Below, piece by piece: positions 25,184 through 33,969 of a stretch of 64,000 nucleotides of DNA. Position 1 is the first letter of the stretch; each line of letters begins with the position of its first letter. Below the pieces are notes generated by a model that made no database searches, was not told the origin of the DNA, and was given only the letters and a program-made list of their open reading frames with translations. A program made the position numbers and the translations under genes. The DNA comes from FEN-1191 sp964528845 (lineage in GTDB: Bacteria; Pseudomonadota; Gammaproteobacteria; Steroidobacterales; Steroidobacteraceae): positions 62,001 through 126,000 of the forward strand of contig CAZGVE010000004.1 of the NCBI GenBank assembly GCA_964528845.1, read 5' to 3'.

Positions 25184-25411
25184 ATGGGTACCGTAGCCAA
25201 TCGCACCAACGCCCTGAATAGCACCGCCGAGAGTCGTCCATCGAACTCGGAGGGGGCGCGTCGCCGCGAGGATGTGATCCACGAAATCAAGCTGGCACTG
25301 GTGACCGCGGAGCTCACGCTCGATGAGCCGCGGCGTGGCTTCGATCCGTACAACGCGAAACTCGGGCGCAGTCCGCGCGACGTCTGGGCACGCAGTCGCC
25401 ACCACGGCTGA
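25184..25411 (+). CDS. Possible small protein (75 residues) of unknown function
   Basis: Open frame from ATG 25184. The sequence looks protein-like and not like a shadow: a polar N-terminus, an amphipathic helix REDVIHEIKLALVTAELTL, then GFDPYNAKLGRSPRDVWARSRHHG, a pattern I have seen in short conserved proteobacterial proteins but cannot name. No strong ribosome site precedes the ATG. A CRP-type site lies about 100 bases upstream. Nothing overlaps it on the other strand except a long shadow frame. Confidence 0.45.
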   Translation: MGTVANRTNALNSTAESRPSNSEGARRREDVIHEIKLALVTAELTLDEPRRGFDPYNAKLGRSPRDVWARSRHHG

Positions 25412-25485
25412 GGTCTGCCGTCGACCCCCTTGGCTCTCTGGCCGTGGGGACGGCCTCGCCGGCACTGCTGCAACCTCGAGGTTTC

Positions 25486-25770
25486 TTAAGGCCAGTACGT
25501 GTAGAGCAGCACCGCGATCATGCCGGCCAGCAGCAACTGCGGGCCGAAGCGCCAGCGCCATCCGCGCAGCTCGCCGATGAAGCACGTGACCGAGACGCCG
25601 GCGAGCGACCACGACCACAGTAATCCGCGCAGCAGGGGCACTCGCTCGCTTGCAAGCCGCCCGTAGTATTCGGGCAGCAGCAGGAACACGATACCGCTCA
25701 TGGTCAGCGACACCGTCAGGGCGATGGCCGAACCCATCACGATGCCGATCAGTACCGACAGTGGCCGCAT
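25486..25770 (-). CDS. Small membrane protein of unknown function
   Basis: 94 residues from ATG 25768-25770. Three hydrophobic segments are visible: SVLIGIVMGSAIALTVSLTMSGIVFLLL, LWSWSLAGVSVTCFIGEL and FGPQLLLAGMIAVLLYTYW. The first has many small residues. I do not recognise the family. It is divergent from prc with about 120 bases between the starts. Confidence 0.65.
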   Translation of the reverse strand: MRPLSVLIGIVMGSAIALTVSLTMSGIVFLLLPEYYGRLASERVPLLRGLLWSWSLAGVSVTCFIGELRGWRWRFGPQLLLAGMIAVLLYTYWP

Positions 25771-25891
25771 GAACTGCCTCGCAGATTACTGAAATGCCGG
25801 GCCGTCCGCGGCCTGCGCCGACTGCCATCCGGTGCGCAAAGATGTCAGACTGCGCCACACCAGTGTAGCCGCCGTCAAGCACCCCTGCAGC

Positions 25892-28036
25892 ATGCCGCAA
25901 TCGCCCGTTTCCGAACGAAGGCTCCATTCGCCCCTGGCGCTGGGAGCGTTGGGCCTGCTGGTGCTCACGGCCGCGGGCTCGAGCGGCGTGCCCGCCGCCA
26001 CCGGTCTGCTGCCCGACGGGGCCATTGCCCCGACCTCGCAGGAGCGCGTGCTGGCGCCGCGCGTGGCGGGCCTGCTCGAGCAGTACCAGTACCGACATAT
26101 CCCGATCGACGAGCGCCTCTCGCCGTCGGTACTGGACCGCTACCTGGAAAGCCTGGACAGCCAGCACAGCTACTTCCTGGCCAGCGACATTGCCGGCTTC
26201 GATAAGTGGCGGCTGAAATTCGGCGACATGGCGCACACCGGCGAGATCGACCCGGCGTTCCTGATCTTCAATGTGTTCCGTCAGCGCAACCGCGAGCGCA
26301 TGGAATACGCGCTCAAGCTGCTGACGACCGAGCCGGACTGGACACGCGAGGAGGACTTCAATTTCGACCGCGAGCACGCCGCGTGGCCGACCACGGTCGA
26401 TGAGGTGAACGAACTGTGGCGCCAGCGGGTGAAGAACGACGCGATCTCGTTGCTACTGACGGGCAAGAACTGGGCCGACACTGCGGATACCCTGAGGAAG
26501 CGCTATCAGCGCGTGCTCACGCGGCTCGACAAGATCGCGCCGGAGGACGTGTTCGAGACGCTGATGAACGGGTATGCGACCTCGTACGACCCGCACTCGA
26601 ATTACTTCTCACCGCGCAGCTCGGAGGAGTACCGGATCCAGATGAGCCTGAGCTACGAAGGCATCGGGGCCTCGCTGCAGCTCAATGACGACTACGTCAC
26701 CGTCAGCGGCGTGCTGCCGGGCGGACCGGCAGCTGCGGACGGCACGCTCAAGATCAACGATCGCATTACCGCCGTCGGCCAGGGACACGATGGCGCGATG
26801 TCCGACGTGATCGGCTGGCGCCTCGATGACGTGGTGCAGCTGATCCGCGGCAAGGTGAACACTGTGGTGCGGCTGCAGATCCTGCCGTCGGGCGCTGTGC
26901 CGGGCAGTACCGAGCGCACGCTCGAACTGACGCGCAACAAGGTGACCCTCGAGGCCCAGGCGGCCAAGAAGGAAGTGCGCACGATCCAGCGCAACGGCCA
27001 CGGCTATCGGGTCGGCATCATTACCGTCCCCAGCTTCTACAACGACATGGAAGGCGAAGCCGAGAGCGCGAACAACCGCAGCACCACCCACGACGTACGC
27101 CGGCTGCTGCAGGAATTTGCCGAGCAAGGTGGCATCGATGCGCTGGTCCTGGATCTGCGCGGTGATGGCGGCGGCTACCTGCCGGAGGCGGTCGGCCTGA
27201 CCCACCTGTTCATCAATCACGGTCCGGTGGTCCAGCTTCGGGACACCAACGGCCAGCTCGACGTGCTGGACGAGCCGGATCCAGGACAGGCCTATGCCGG
27301 ACCGTTGGCGGTGCTGGTCGACCGCACCAGTGCGTCGGCCTCCGAGATCTTCGCCGCGGCGATCCAGGACTATCACCGCGGACTGATCATTGGCCAGACC
27401 AGTTTCGGCAAGGGCACGGTTCAGAGCGTGATCCCGCTCGACCGCTGGTCCTCGCGACCGACCGAGGGACAGGTCACCGTCACGATCGGCAAGTTCTACC
27501 GGGTCACTGGTGAGAGCACTCAGCTGCGAGGCGTGGTACCCGACATCGTGCTGCCATCGGCGATCAACCCGCAGGACGTCGGGGAGAGCATGCTCGAACA
27601 CGCGCTGCCCTGGGACCGCATCGCGCCGGTGCCGTTCCGGGCGCTTTCGCCCGACGGCTCACTGGTGCAGACCCTCGCCTCCGAACAGAGCGACCGCGCC
27701 ACGCATAACGCCGACTACCAGTGGCTGCTCTCGAGCCTGGCGACGCTCGACACGATGCGCAAGGACAAGATGCTGTCGCTGAACCTCAAGAAGCGCCAGC
27801 AGCAGCGGCTGGCGCAGGACCAGGCGCGCTTGGGCCAGGAGAACGCGCGGCGGATCGCCGATGGCCTCGCGGCGGTGAAGGCGGTCGAGGACATCGTCGC
27901 GAGCGACGAGCCCGATGTGATACTCGCGCAGGCCGCGAACATCATGGCCGACTCGCTCACCCCGCAGGCCGTCCACGGCACCCCGGAGGTCGCGCAGCAG
28001 GGCGCGCCGCCTGCAGCCGCGTCCACCCGGCACTAG
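25892..28036 (+). CDS. prc: Carboxy-terminal processing (tail-specific) protease Prc, S41 family
   Basis: 714 residues from ATG 25892, chosen because a signal peptide then starts at once (basic RRLHS, core PLALGALGLLVLTAA); a GTG at 25832 would add 20 residues. The N-terminal domain is followed by a PDZ domain (GIGASLQLNDDYVTVSGVLPGGPA) and the S41 catalytic core: GIITVPSFYND, DLRGDGGGYLPEA, the Ser in RTSASASEIFAAAIQDY and the Lys in GQTSFGKGTVQS. Prc is periplasmic and trims lipoprotein-associated endopeptidases and other proteins at their C-termini. Length fits the E. coli enzyme (about 680). Confidence 0.93.
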   Translation: MPQSPVSERRLHSPLALGALGLLVLTAAGSSGVPAATGLLPDGAIAPTSQERVLAPRVAGLLEQYQYRHIPIDERLSPSVLDRYLESLDSQHSYFLASDIAGFDKWRLKFGDMAHTGEIDPAFLIFNVFRQRNRERMEYALKLLTTEPDWTREEDFNFDREHAAWPTTVDEVNELWRQRVKNDAISLLLTGKNWADTADTLRKRYQRVLTRLDKIAPEDVFETLMNGYATSYDPHSNYFSPRSSEEYRIQMSLSYEGIGASLQLNDDYVTVSGVLPGGPAAADGTLKINDRITAVGQGHDGAMSDVIGWRLDDVVQLIRGKVNTVVRLQILPSGAVPGSTERTLELTRNKVTLEAQAAKKEVRTIQRNGHGYRVGIITVPSFYNDMEGEAESANNRSTTHDVRRLLQEFAEQGGIDALVLDLRGDGGGYLPEAVGLTHLFINHGPVVQLRDTNGQLDVLDEPDPGQAYAGPLAVLVDRTSASASEIFAAAIQDYHRGLIIGQTSFGKGTVQSVIPLDRWSSRPTEGQVTVTIGKFYRVTGESTQLRGVVPDIVLPSAINPQDVGESMLEHALPWDRIAPVPFRALSPDGSLVQTLASEQSDRATHNADYQWLLSSLATLDTMRKDKMLSLNLKKRQQQRLAQDQARLGQENARRIADGLAAVKAVEDIVASDEPDVILAQAANIMADSLTPQAVHGTPEVAQQGAPPAAASTRH

Positions 28037-28055
28037 TCCCTCCGGCAGCTGGCGA

Positions 28056-29090
28056 TTATCGCAGCAGCACCCGGTAGATCTCCCACAGATCCTCGACCAG
28101 CACCTTCGAGCCGTCCATCGTTGAAGTCAGGCTCTCGGCGGTCGGTGCGGTCTCGCTGGCATTGCGGTACTTCGCCAGCTCGCGCAGCCGGTCCAGGCAC
28201 TGCTTGATCTCCTGCGGCAGATTGGCGCGCTGCTGCAGCAGCGCTCGGCCGCGCGCGATTTCCGCCATGCTCGCCTCGCAGCGCGCGCGATCGCCGTACT
28301 CATCGCGCGGCGGCTCGCGGCGCCCCGCCGCCTCGCGCGCGAGTTCCACCAGCGTGCCCTGCGCCAGGCGGTTGCTCAGGATCTGAGCGTAGGCCACCGC
28401 GGCCAGGTTGATCGCGCGGCGCGCGTCGACTGACAGGCCCGCGAATTCGGGTGCCGTCTCGGCATCCAGCGTATCGCGCGCCGCGCGTGCCGCCTCGAGA
28501 TCCTGCACGCACAGCAGTGCCTGAAGGTTCGCGGCCTGCGCCTGGCGGCGCAAGGCACGGCGCCTGAAGTAGTGCCAGAACCGCTGCAGCCGCTGCTCGC
28601 CCTGCTCCAGCACCGTAACCGCTTCGCGTGCCTGCGCGGCGCGTGTCTCAGCGTCGCGCAGCGTGGCCTCGACCGCCTGGCGGCGCACGAACTGGCGCCG
28701 GTTGAACTCGGCCAGGAATGCGCGCCGCTCGCGCTCCTCTTGCTGGGCTACGAGCTCGGCGACGAATTGCGTGAGCAACGTACGACCGAGCGTCCACAGC
28801 TCGCGCAGCTGATAGAACACGAGGGCCGGATAGGCGGTGTCGGGCAGCGCCAGGCGCTCCTCGAGCCCCTGGAGCATCTCCTGCACGCGCGCGGTAGCGC
28901 CTTCCTGCTGCTTGACCCGGTCTTTGAGGCGCTGAACCTCGTCCTGCAGCCCGCTATAGGACTTCTTGAGCTCGGCCCGATTGCGGAACAGCAGCAGCAC
29001 GCGGTCGTCGTCGACGTCGAGCTTCGGCGTGCCGCTGCCCAGGCGCAGGAATCCGAATTGGCGCATCCATTTCATGAGTAGTGGCATCAT
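28056..29090 (-). CDS. Predicted coiled-coil protein of unknown function
   Basis: 344 residues from ATG 29088-29090. Almost the whole protein is predicted helix rich in Gln, Glu, Arg and Ala, with long heptad-like stretches (AELKKSYSGLQDEVQRLKDRVKQQ, about residues 37-60, and RREAVEATLRD-type segments in the middle). No signal peptide or membrane segment is seen, so it is likely cytoplasmic. I recognise no family. It is convergent with prc (19 bases between stops) and followed by a DUF1249 gene on the same strand. Confidence 0.7.
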   Translation of the reverse strand: MMPLLMKWMRQFGFLRLGSGTPKLDVDDDRVLLLFRNRAELKKSYSGLQDEVQRLKDRVKQQEGATARVQEMLQGLEERLALPDTAYPALVFYQLRELWTLGRTLLTQFVAELVAQQEERERRAFLAEFNRRQFVRRQAVEATLRDAETRAAQAREAVTVLEQGEQRLQRFWHYFRRRALRRQAQAANLQALLCVQDLEAARAARDTLDAETAPEFAGLSVDARRAINLAAVAYAQILSNRLAQGTLVELAREAAGRREPPRDEYGDRARCEASMAEIARGRALLQQRANLPQEIKQCLDRLRELAKYRNASETAPTAESLTSTMDGSKVLVEDLWEIYRVLLR

Positions 29091-29141
29091 TCGCAAGGGG
29101 CCACTCCCACTCCACGCTCAGCTGAGCTTGCCGGCCCGGAT

Positions 29142-29603
29142 CTAAGGCTCCGGCAACGTGAATCGATGGCCGCGGTCAGCGCAATATTCCAGCCATTTAT
29201 TTAGCATCATGTTGCGCGACCAGCGCTGATGCAGTTCACGTTCCCCCGGCCGGGCAGCGGAACCGCGCACCGAGTCGCTGCCGGTCAGCGCCTCCGCTTC
29301 CAGCAGCCGCGCATCGTGATAGGCGCGCAGCCGCAGGTCGGGCAGCCGCTCCGTCGGTGCGCCGCGCCGGCGCGGCAGCACGTAGCTGAGATTCAGCGTA
29401 CTGGTGTAGCGCATGTGCTCGAGCACGGCGAGCTGCAGTTCACAGTCCCCGGGCGGACGCGAGACCAGCGTGCCTTCGAGCCGGGCCGGCTCCCCCGCGA
29501 GCTGCACGAAGCGCAGGTAGTTGCTCTCGTACAGGCTCATCAGGGCGATGAACCCGCGCGGCCGTGTACGCCATGACACCGGAATGTCGGCTTCGCAAAG
29601 CAT
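29142..29603 (-). CDS. DUF1249 (YqiB-like) protein
   Basis: 153 residues from ATG 29601-29603. The N-terminal segment GFIALMSLYESNYLRFVQL and the middle segment MRYTSTLNLSYVLPR, with LRAYHDARLLEAEAL and the C-terminal RWSRNMMLNKWLEYCADRGHRF, are typical of DUF1249, the family of E. coli YqiB. Its molecular role is not known. It lies after the oligoribonuclease gene on the same strand, 65 bases away. Confidence 0.82.
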   Translation of the reverse strand: MLCEADIPVSWRTRPRGFIALMSLYESNYLRFVQLAGEPARLEGTLVSRPPGDCELQLAVLEHMRYTSTLNLSYVLPRRRGAPTERLPDLRLRAYHDARLLEAEALTGSDSVRGSAARPGERELHQRWSRNMMLNKWLEYCADRGHRFTLPEP

Positions 29604-29668
29604 GCCCCGACTATAACACGGGGGTGCGACGCTCATGCTTGCGGTGCGGCAGATCGGTGCGCTGCTGC

Positions 29669-30211
29669 TCAGGGTGCGACGAACATCCGCTCGCGGTAGT
29701 AGCGCAACTCGTTGATGGACTCGTGGATGTCGGCCCGCGCGAGATGCGCCGAGGGCTTCGAATAGGGATCCAGTGCGGGCATCCAGCGGCGCGCGAGTTC
29801 CTTGAGCGTGCTGACATCAAGATTGCGGTAGTGGAAGAATCGCTCGAGTTCCGGCATCAGACGGGCGAGAAAGCGACGATCCTGGCAGATGCTGTTGCCG
29901 CACATCGGCGACATGCCCGGCGGCAGGTGCGTGCTCAGGAACAGCAGCGTCTGGCGCTCCGCTTCCGCCACGCTCATGCGGCTCAAGCGCACGCGCGCGA
30001 GCAGCCCGGAGCCGCCGTGCTGGCGCTGGTTCCACGCATCCATGCGTGCCAGCACCTCCTCGGGCTGGTGAATCGCGAGTTCCGGGCCCTCGGCGAGCAC
30101 GTTGAGGTCCTTGTCCGTGATGACGGTCGCAATCTCGATGATCTGGTCGGTCTCGGGCATCAGCCCGGTCATCTCGAGATCGATCCAGATCAGGTTCTCG
30201 TGATTGCTCAT
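29669..30211 (-). CDS. orn: Oligoribonuclease (Orn)
   Basis: 180 residues, the standard length. A DEDDh exonuclease: WIDLEMTGL carries the first Asp/Glu pair at about residues 11-13, then NSICQDRRFL, and the HLARADIHESINELRYYR block with the catalytic His and last Asp. Orn degrades two-nucleotide RNAs, including pGpG from c-di-GMP breakdown, and is usually essential in gammaproteobacteria. It is divergent from rsgA, a widely conserved arrangement. Confidence 0.96.
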   Translation of the reverse strand: MSNHENLIWIDLEMTGLMPETDQIIEIATVITDKDLNVLAEGPELAIHQPEEVLARMDAWNQRQHGGSGLLARVRLSRMSVAEAERQTLLFLSTHLPPGMSPMCGNSICQDRRFLARLMPELERFFHYRNLDVSTLKELARRWMPALDPYSKPSAHLARADIHESINELRYYRERMFVAP

Positions 30212-30239
30212 ACCGGTTCACGTTGCGGGCAGTTCGGGC

Positions 30240-30248
30240 ATCATAGCA
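30240..30248 (-). promoter_or_regulatory. Extended -10 promoter of orn
   Basis: On the minus strand TG-C-TATGAT (30240-30248) forms an extended -10 element whose start site would be near 30233, giving a leader of about 22 bases. No matching -35 is seen; the element lies just before the rsgA ATG on the other strand. Confidence 0.4.
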
Positions 30249-30252
30249 AGTA

Positions 30253-31188
30253 ATGTCCCGAACTTTTCCGCTGCAGCACCCGGCGCGCGTCACCATCGCC
30301 CATGGCCGACTGCTGCAGGTGCGTGCCGATGATGGCAGCGAGAGCACCGCGCGCGCGGACCGTCGCCACCTGCAGGTGGTGTGCGGCGATCGAGTGCGGT
30401 GCGAGTACGACGCGCGGCACGACGAGCTGCGTGTGGTGGCGCTCGAACCGCGCACCGGAGCGCTCTACCGCAGCAACGCCCGGGGCGGATCGGAACTCAT
30501 CGCTGCGAACCTGACGCTGCTGGTCGCGGTCGTGGCCCCGCTACCGGTACCGGACTTCTACATAGTCGATCGCTACCTTTGCGCTGCGCAGTCTGCCGGC
30601 ATCGCCGCCTGCGTCGTGCTCAACAAGGTGGAACTCGGCGCCGACCTGACGGTCGAGAGCGAGCTGCGCGTGCTCGAGGCGATCGGGTATCCGGGCCTGC
30701 AGGTATCTGCCGAGATGGGCGTCGGGCTCGAGGCGCTGCGCACGCTGCTGCACGGCCAGGCCGCGGTGCTCGTCGGTCAGTCGGGAGTCGGCAAATCATC
30801 GCTGCTGCGCGCGCTGGTGCCGGGCAGTGTGGCACCGGTCGGTGCCCTGATTCGTGACGACGAAGGGCGGCACACGACCACGACCACCCGGCTGTTCGAG
30901 CTGCCGGACGGTGGCGCGCTGGTCGACTCACCCGGTGTGCGTGATTTCGCCCCCGCGATCGACCGCCTGGTGGCCCCGGCGCTGGGATTCCGCGAGCTCG
31001 CCGCGCTCAGCCCGCAATGCCGCTTCGCCGACTGCCAGCACCTGCGCGAGCCGGACTGCGCGGTGCGACTCGCGGTCGAGCACGGCACGATTTCCGCGCG
31101 GCGCTACGAGAGCTACCGCCGGTTGCACCGGCTCGCCGGACGCCTCGGATCGATTGCAGCGCCTGCCCGCTCACGCCGCGGCCGCTGA
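30253..31188 (+). CDS. rsgA: Small ribosomal subunit biogenesis GTPase RsgA
   Basis: 311 residues. Its GTPase motifs are in circularly permuted order: G4 (LNKVEL) comes first, then G1 (GQSGVGKSS) and G3 (VDSPGV). An OB-fold precedes them and a C-terminal zinc module follows (CRFADCQHLREPDC). RsgA checks late maturation of the 30S subunit. The start ATG 30253 is about 40 bases from the divergent orn ATG. Its stop lies inside a G+C-rich hairpin. Confidence 0.95.
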   Translation: MSRTFPLQHPARVTIAHGRLLQVRADDGSESTARADRRHLQVVCGDRVRCEYDARHDELRVVALEPRTGALYRSNARGGSELIAANLTLLVAVVAPLPVPDFYIVDRYLCAAQSAGIAACVVLNKVELGADLTVESELRVLEAIGYPGLQVSAEMGVGLEALRTLLHGQAAVLVGQSGVGKSSLLRALVPGSVAPVGALIRDDEGRHTTTTTRLFELPDGGALVDSPGVRDFAPAIDRLVAPALGFRELAALSPQCRFADCQHLREPDCAVRLAVEHGTISARRYESYRRLHRLAGRLGSIAAPARSRRGR

Positions 31189-31196
31189 GCCGCGGC
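31175..31196 (+). terminator. G+C-rich hairpin spanning the rsgA stop
   Basis: GCCGCGGC (31175-31182) and GCCGCGGC (31189-31196) pair perfectly around a six-base loop CGCTGA that includes most of the TGA stop. There is no following U-tract, so it may act as a terminator for one or both convergent genes (rsgA, recR) or only as a 3' end stabiliser. Confidence 0.4.
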
Positions 31197-31228
31197 CGCC
31201 GAGCCGCGCCTGTCATCGGCGATGGTCG

Positions 31229-31828
31229 TCAGGACAGCGTATGGCGCCCCGCCAGTGCGTGGGCCAGCGTACCGCCATCGACGTATTCGAGTTCTCCGCC
31301 GACCGGTACGCCGTGCGCAATGCGGCTCGCGCAGATTCCGCGCGAACGCACGAGTTCAGAGAAGAAGTGCGCCGTCGCCTCACCCTCGACCGTCGGGTTG
31401 GTCGCCAGGATGACCTCGCGGACCTCGTGTGCGTCCAGCAGCGCCTCGAACTGACGCACGCCGAGTTCCTCGGGGCCGATGCCATCGAGCGGCGACAGAT
31501 GGCCCATCAGCACGAAATAGCGCCCGCGATAGCCACCAGATTGCTCGATGGCTGCGACATCCGCGGGCGACTCGACCAGGCAGACCTGCGACGCGTCGCG
31601 CGACGGATTCACGCAGATCGCGCACAGCGGGCCTTCGGTGAGCATGCGGCAGCGCTCGCAGCGCCCGACACGCTCCAGCGCCGCGCTGAGCGCGCCGGCC
31701 AGGCCGCGCGCGCCCGGTCTCCCGGCCTGCAGCAGGTGAAATGCCATGCGCTGCGCGCTCTTCGGCCCAACGCCGGGCAGCGTGCGCAGCGCATCGATCA
31801 GCGCGGCCAGGGCCGGGGAGTGATTCAT
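31229..31828 (-). CDS. recR: Recombination protein RecR
   Basis: 199 residues, the normal length. It has a helix-hairpin-helix (LRTLPGVGPKSAQRMA), a zinc finger (CERCRMLTEGPLCAIC) and a Toprim domain (VCLVESPADVAAIE, GRYFVLMGHLSPLDGIGP). RecR clamps DNA and, with RecO, loads RecA at gaps. Last gene of the dnaX-ybaB-recR operon. Confidence 0.96.
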   Translation of the reverse strand: MNHSPALAALIDALRTLPGVGPKSAQRMAFHLLQAGRPGARGLAGALSAALERVGRCERCRMLTEGPLCAICVNPSRDASQVCLVESPADVAAIEQSGGYRGRYFVLMGHLSPLDGIGPEELGVRQFEALLDAHEVREVILATNPTVEGEATAHFFSELVRSRGICASRIAHGVPVGGELEYVDGGTLAHALAGRHTLS

Positions 31829-31848
31829 GCCGCCAGACGTGCCGCGCT

Positions 31849-32169
31849 TCAGAACGGCAGCTTCATCCCCGGGGGCAGTGACATTCCGCCCATGGCCGCA
31901 GCCATCTTGGCCTGGGACGCCGCCTCCAGACGATGCACTGCGTCATTGACCGCCGCAGCGACCAGATCCTCGAGCATCTCGCGGTCCTCAGCCGCGACAG
32001 TCGGCTCGATCTGCACCCGCCGCACTTCATGGCGGCCCGTCATGGTCACCTTGACCATGCCGCCACCGGCCTCGCCGATCACCTCCAGCGACGCGATCTC
32101 GGTCTGGACCTTCTGCATATTGGCCTGCAGCGCCTGCGCCTGCTTGACCAGGTTGTTCATGTTTGCCAT
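31849..32169 (-). CDS. ybaB: YbaB/EbfC nucleoid-associated protein
   Basis: 106 residues. Typical features are the N-terminal helix NNLVKQAQALQANMQKVQ, the strand region GMVKVTMTGRHEVRRVQIEP and the helix AVNDAVHRLEAASQAKM with a Met/Gly-rich tail. YbaB dimers bind DNA and are nearly always encoded between dnaX and recR, as here (18 and 20 bases to its neighbours). Confidence 0.94.
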   Translation of the reverse strand: MANMNNLVKQAQALQANMQKVQTEIASLEVIGEAGGGMVKVTMTGRHEVRRVQIEPTVAAEDREMLEDLVAAAVNDAVHRLEAASQAKMAAAMGGMSLPPGMKLPF

Positions 32170-32187
32170 TGGCGTTTCCTCTGGATC

Positions 32188-33825
32188 TCAGCCTTCATCC
32201 TGGCGGGCCGGACGCACCGAGTCGACGAGCACGCTCGCACCGAACTGCTCCCGGATCACACCCACGGTCGCATCGGTCTCGAAGGCCGCCCGCGCGCGCG
32301 CCAGGCGTTCGGCCTCCGCCTGTTCCTGCACTCGCGCCGGGGTTGACACCGGATTGGCTGCCAGCTCGATCTCGAGCCTGACGGGCGACCCCACGTGGCG
32401 CGAGAGTGCTTGCGTGAGCTTGTCCTCGAGCGCCCGCGTTCGCAATGAGCCACTGCGCGGATCCAGTGCCAGGCGCCACGTCGAGCCCTCACGCCCGAGC
32501 AGCGCGCACTGCGCGGCCAGCTGCCGAGGTGCGCCCTGCAGATCGAGCGCTGCGAGGATCGCGCTCCAGTCCAGGGCGGCCGGATTCGCGGCGGCAGCCG
32601 GAGCGCCAGGAGACGCGGGAGCGGCAGCGCCAGCAGTCGCCCTCACCGCCCCTGGGACTGGCGCGCTAACCGGCGCCGCCGGGCCCGACGATCGGGCCAC
32701 GGGCGGTCCCGCTCCCGGCGGGGGCACGGCGGCAGTGCCCGGCGGCCGGAAAGCAAGCATCCGGATCAGGGTCATGCGGAATCCGGTGCGCTGATCCGGC
32801 GCCAGTGGCAGGTCGCGCCGCCCGAGAATCGCTGTCTGGTAGTACAGCTGCACGTCCTCGGGCGCGATCCGGGCAGCGAGGTCGGCCAGAAGGTCCGGCG
32901 GGTGCAGTTCGTCGCCCTCGTAGGCTGGTAGCAGCTGGCGCAGCGCAACGCGCTCCAGCAACGCGGCCAGCTGCTCGAGCAACTGCGCATAATCGGGCGA
33001 GAATTCGTCCAGTGCGCCGGCATACTCTACTAGCTGGCGAGCTTCGCCCGCGGCCAGCAGCTGCGCGACACGTACCACCTGGTCGCGTTCCACAGTGCCG
33101 AGCATTGCACGCGCATCCGCCTCGAGCGCGCTGCCGGCGCCGAAGGCCAACAGCTGGTCGAGCATCGACAGCGCGTCACGCAGGCTGCCATCGCCGGCCT
33201 GCGCGATCAGCTGCACCGCAGCGGGCTCGTAGCGCAGGTGCTCGGCCTCGAGGATGTGCTGCAGGCGGGCGCCGATCAGCGCCACCGACAGCCGCTTGAG
33301 GTTGAACTGCAGGCAGCGCGAGAGCACTGTCACCGGTAGCTTCTGCGGGTCGGTGGTCGCGAGCAGGAACTTGACGTGCGGCGGCGGCTCCTCGAGCGTC
33401 TTGAGCAGCGCGTTGAAGGACTGCGCCGAGAGCATGTGCACTTCGTCGATCAGATAGATCTTGTAGCGGCTGCGCGTCGGCGCGTACTGCACGTTGTCGA
33501 GCAGTTCACGGGTATCGTCCACCTTGGTGCGGGAAGCCGCGTCGACCTCGATGAGATCCACACTCCGGCCCGTGTCGATCTCGCGGCAGCTCGCACATTC
33601 CCCGCAGGGCGTCGCGCTGGTGCCACGCTCGCAGTTCAGGCACTTGGCAAGAATCCTTGCGACCGTTGTCTTGCCGACTCCGCGGGTACCGGCGAACAGG
33701 AAGGCATGGTGCACCCGGCCGCTGTCGAGCGCGTTGGCGAGTGCGCGCAGCACGTGTTCCTGACCGGTCATCTCGGCGAAACTGTGCGGCCGCCAGGTGC
33801 GCGCCAGTGCGGTGTAGGAACTCAT
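32188..33825 (-). CDS. dnaX: DNA polymerase III subunits gamma/tau (DnaX)
   Basis: 545 residues from ATG 33823-33825; the in-frame extension to 33876 lies in the 4.5S RNA gene and is rejected. Walker A is GTRGVGKT (46-53), the zinc cysteines are 65, 74, 77 and 80, Walker B is IDEVHML, the sensor region LLATTDPQKLP and SRCLQF. A Pro/Ala-rich linker (about residues 370-430) precedes the tau C-terminal domain that binds DnaE. I saw no obvious slippery A-run for a programmed frameshift making gamma. Confidence 0.95.
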   Translation of the reverse strand: MSSYTALARTWRPHSFAEMTGQEHVLRALANALDSGRVHHAFLFAGTRGVGKTTVARILAKCLNCERGTSATPCGECASCREIDTGRSVDLIEVDAASRTKVDDTRELLDNVQYAPTRSRYKIYLIDEVHMLSAQSFNALLKTLEEPPPHVKFLLATTDPQKLPVTVLSRCLQFNLKRLSVALIGARLQHILEAEHLRYEPAAVQLIAQAGDGSLRDALSMLDQLLAFGAGSALEADARAMLGTVERDQVVRVAQLLAAGEARQLVEYAGALDEFSPDYAQLLEQLAALLERVALRQLLPAYEGDELHPPDLLADLAARIAPEDVQLYYQTAILGRRDLPLAPDQRTGFRMTLIRMLAFRPPGTAAVPPPGAGPPVARSSGPAAPVSAPVPGAVRATAGAAAPASPGAPAAAANPAALDWSAILAALDLQGAPRQLAAQCALLGREGSTWRLALDPRSGSLRTRALEDKLTQALSRHVGSPVRLEIELAANPVSTPARVQEQAEAERLARARAAFETDATVGVIREQFGASVLVDSVRPARQDEG

Positions 33826-33846
33826 TGGCAGTCGGAACCCCGGGGA

Positions 33847-33960
33847 GGTGATCCGCACCAGCTTGGACTTCGGCACCCGACCCGAGCCGTTACCGCTGCT
33901 CCCTTCCGGGCCTGACGGGGTTCACAGTCAGTCGTCGCGAAGGAACCAGCGCGGATCACC
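33847..33960 (-). ncRNA. ffs: Signal recognition particle 4.5S RNA
   Basis: On the minus strand the apical SRP domain is unmistakable: GTCAGGCCCGGAAGGGAGCA followed by GCGGTAACGG, matching the conserved GGAAG tetraloop and internal AGCAGC loop. The ends pair: 5' GGTGATCCGC (33951-33960) with 3' GCGGATCACC (33847-33856). The resulting 114 bases equal the length of E. coli 4.5S RNA. With Ffh it targets nascent membrane proteins. It begins nine bases after the 3' CCA of tRNA-Ser and ends 21 bases before dnaX, so all three are probably on one transcript. Confidence 0.93.
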
Positions 33961-33969
33961 GTTGACCCA

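Larger units (their letters stand above)
25052..25485. other. 434-base region with one small candidate gene and a CRP-like site
   Basis: Between the small membrane protein stop and the end of the minus-strand membrane gene there is only one plausible short coding region (25184-25411). TTGACA, a perfect -35 hexamer, lies at 25043-25048, but no good -10 follows at the right distance. A near-perfect CRP-type palindrome follows at 25073-25088. Confidence 0.4.

Noticed and set aside
25139..26377. 412-residue minus-strand frame over the prc start region
   Set aside because: Runs opposite the well-supported prc N-terminus and the small membrane gene; no domain or ribosome site.
31175..31196. Strong intrinsic terminator after rsgA
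   Set aside because: The stem is good but no run of T follows on either strand, so only a weak call is made.
33823..33876. Longer dnaX start adding 17 residues
   Set aside because: The extension lies in the 4.5S RNA gene and the normal DnaX start MSSYTALARTWRP is at 33825.
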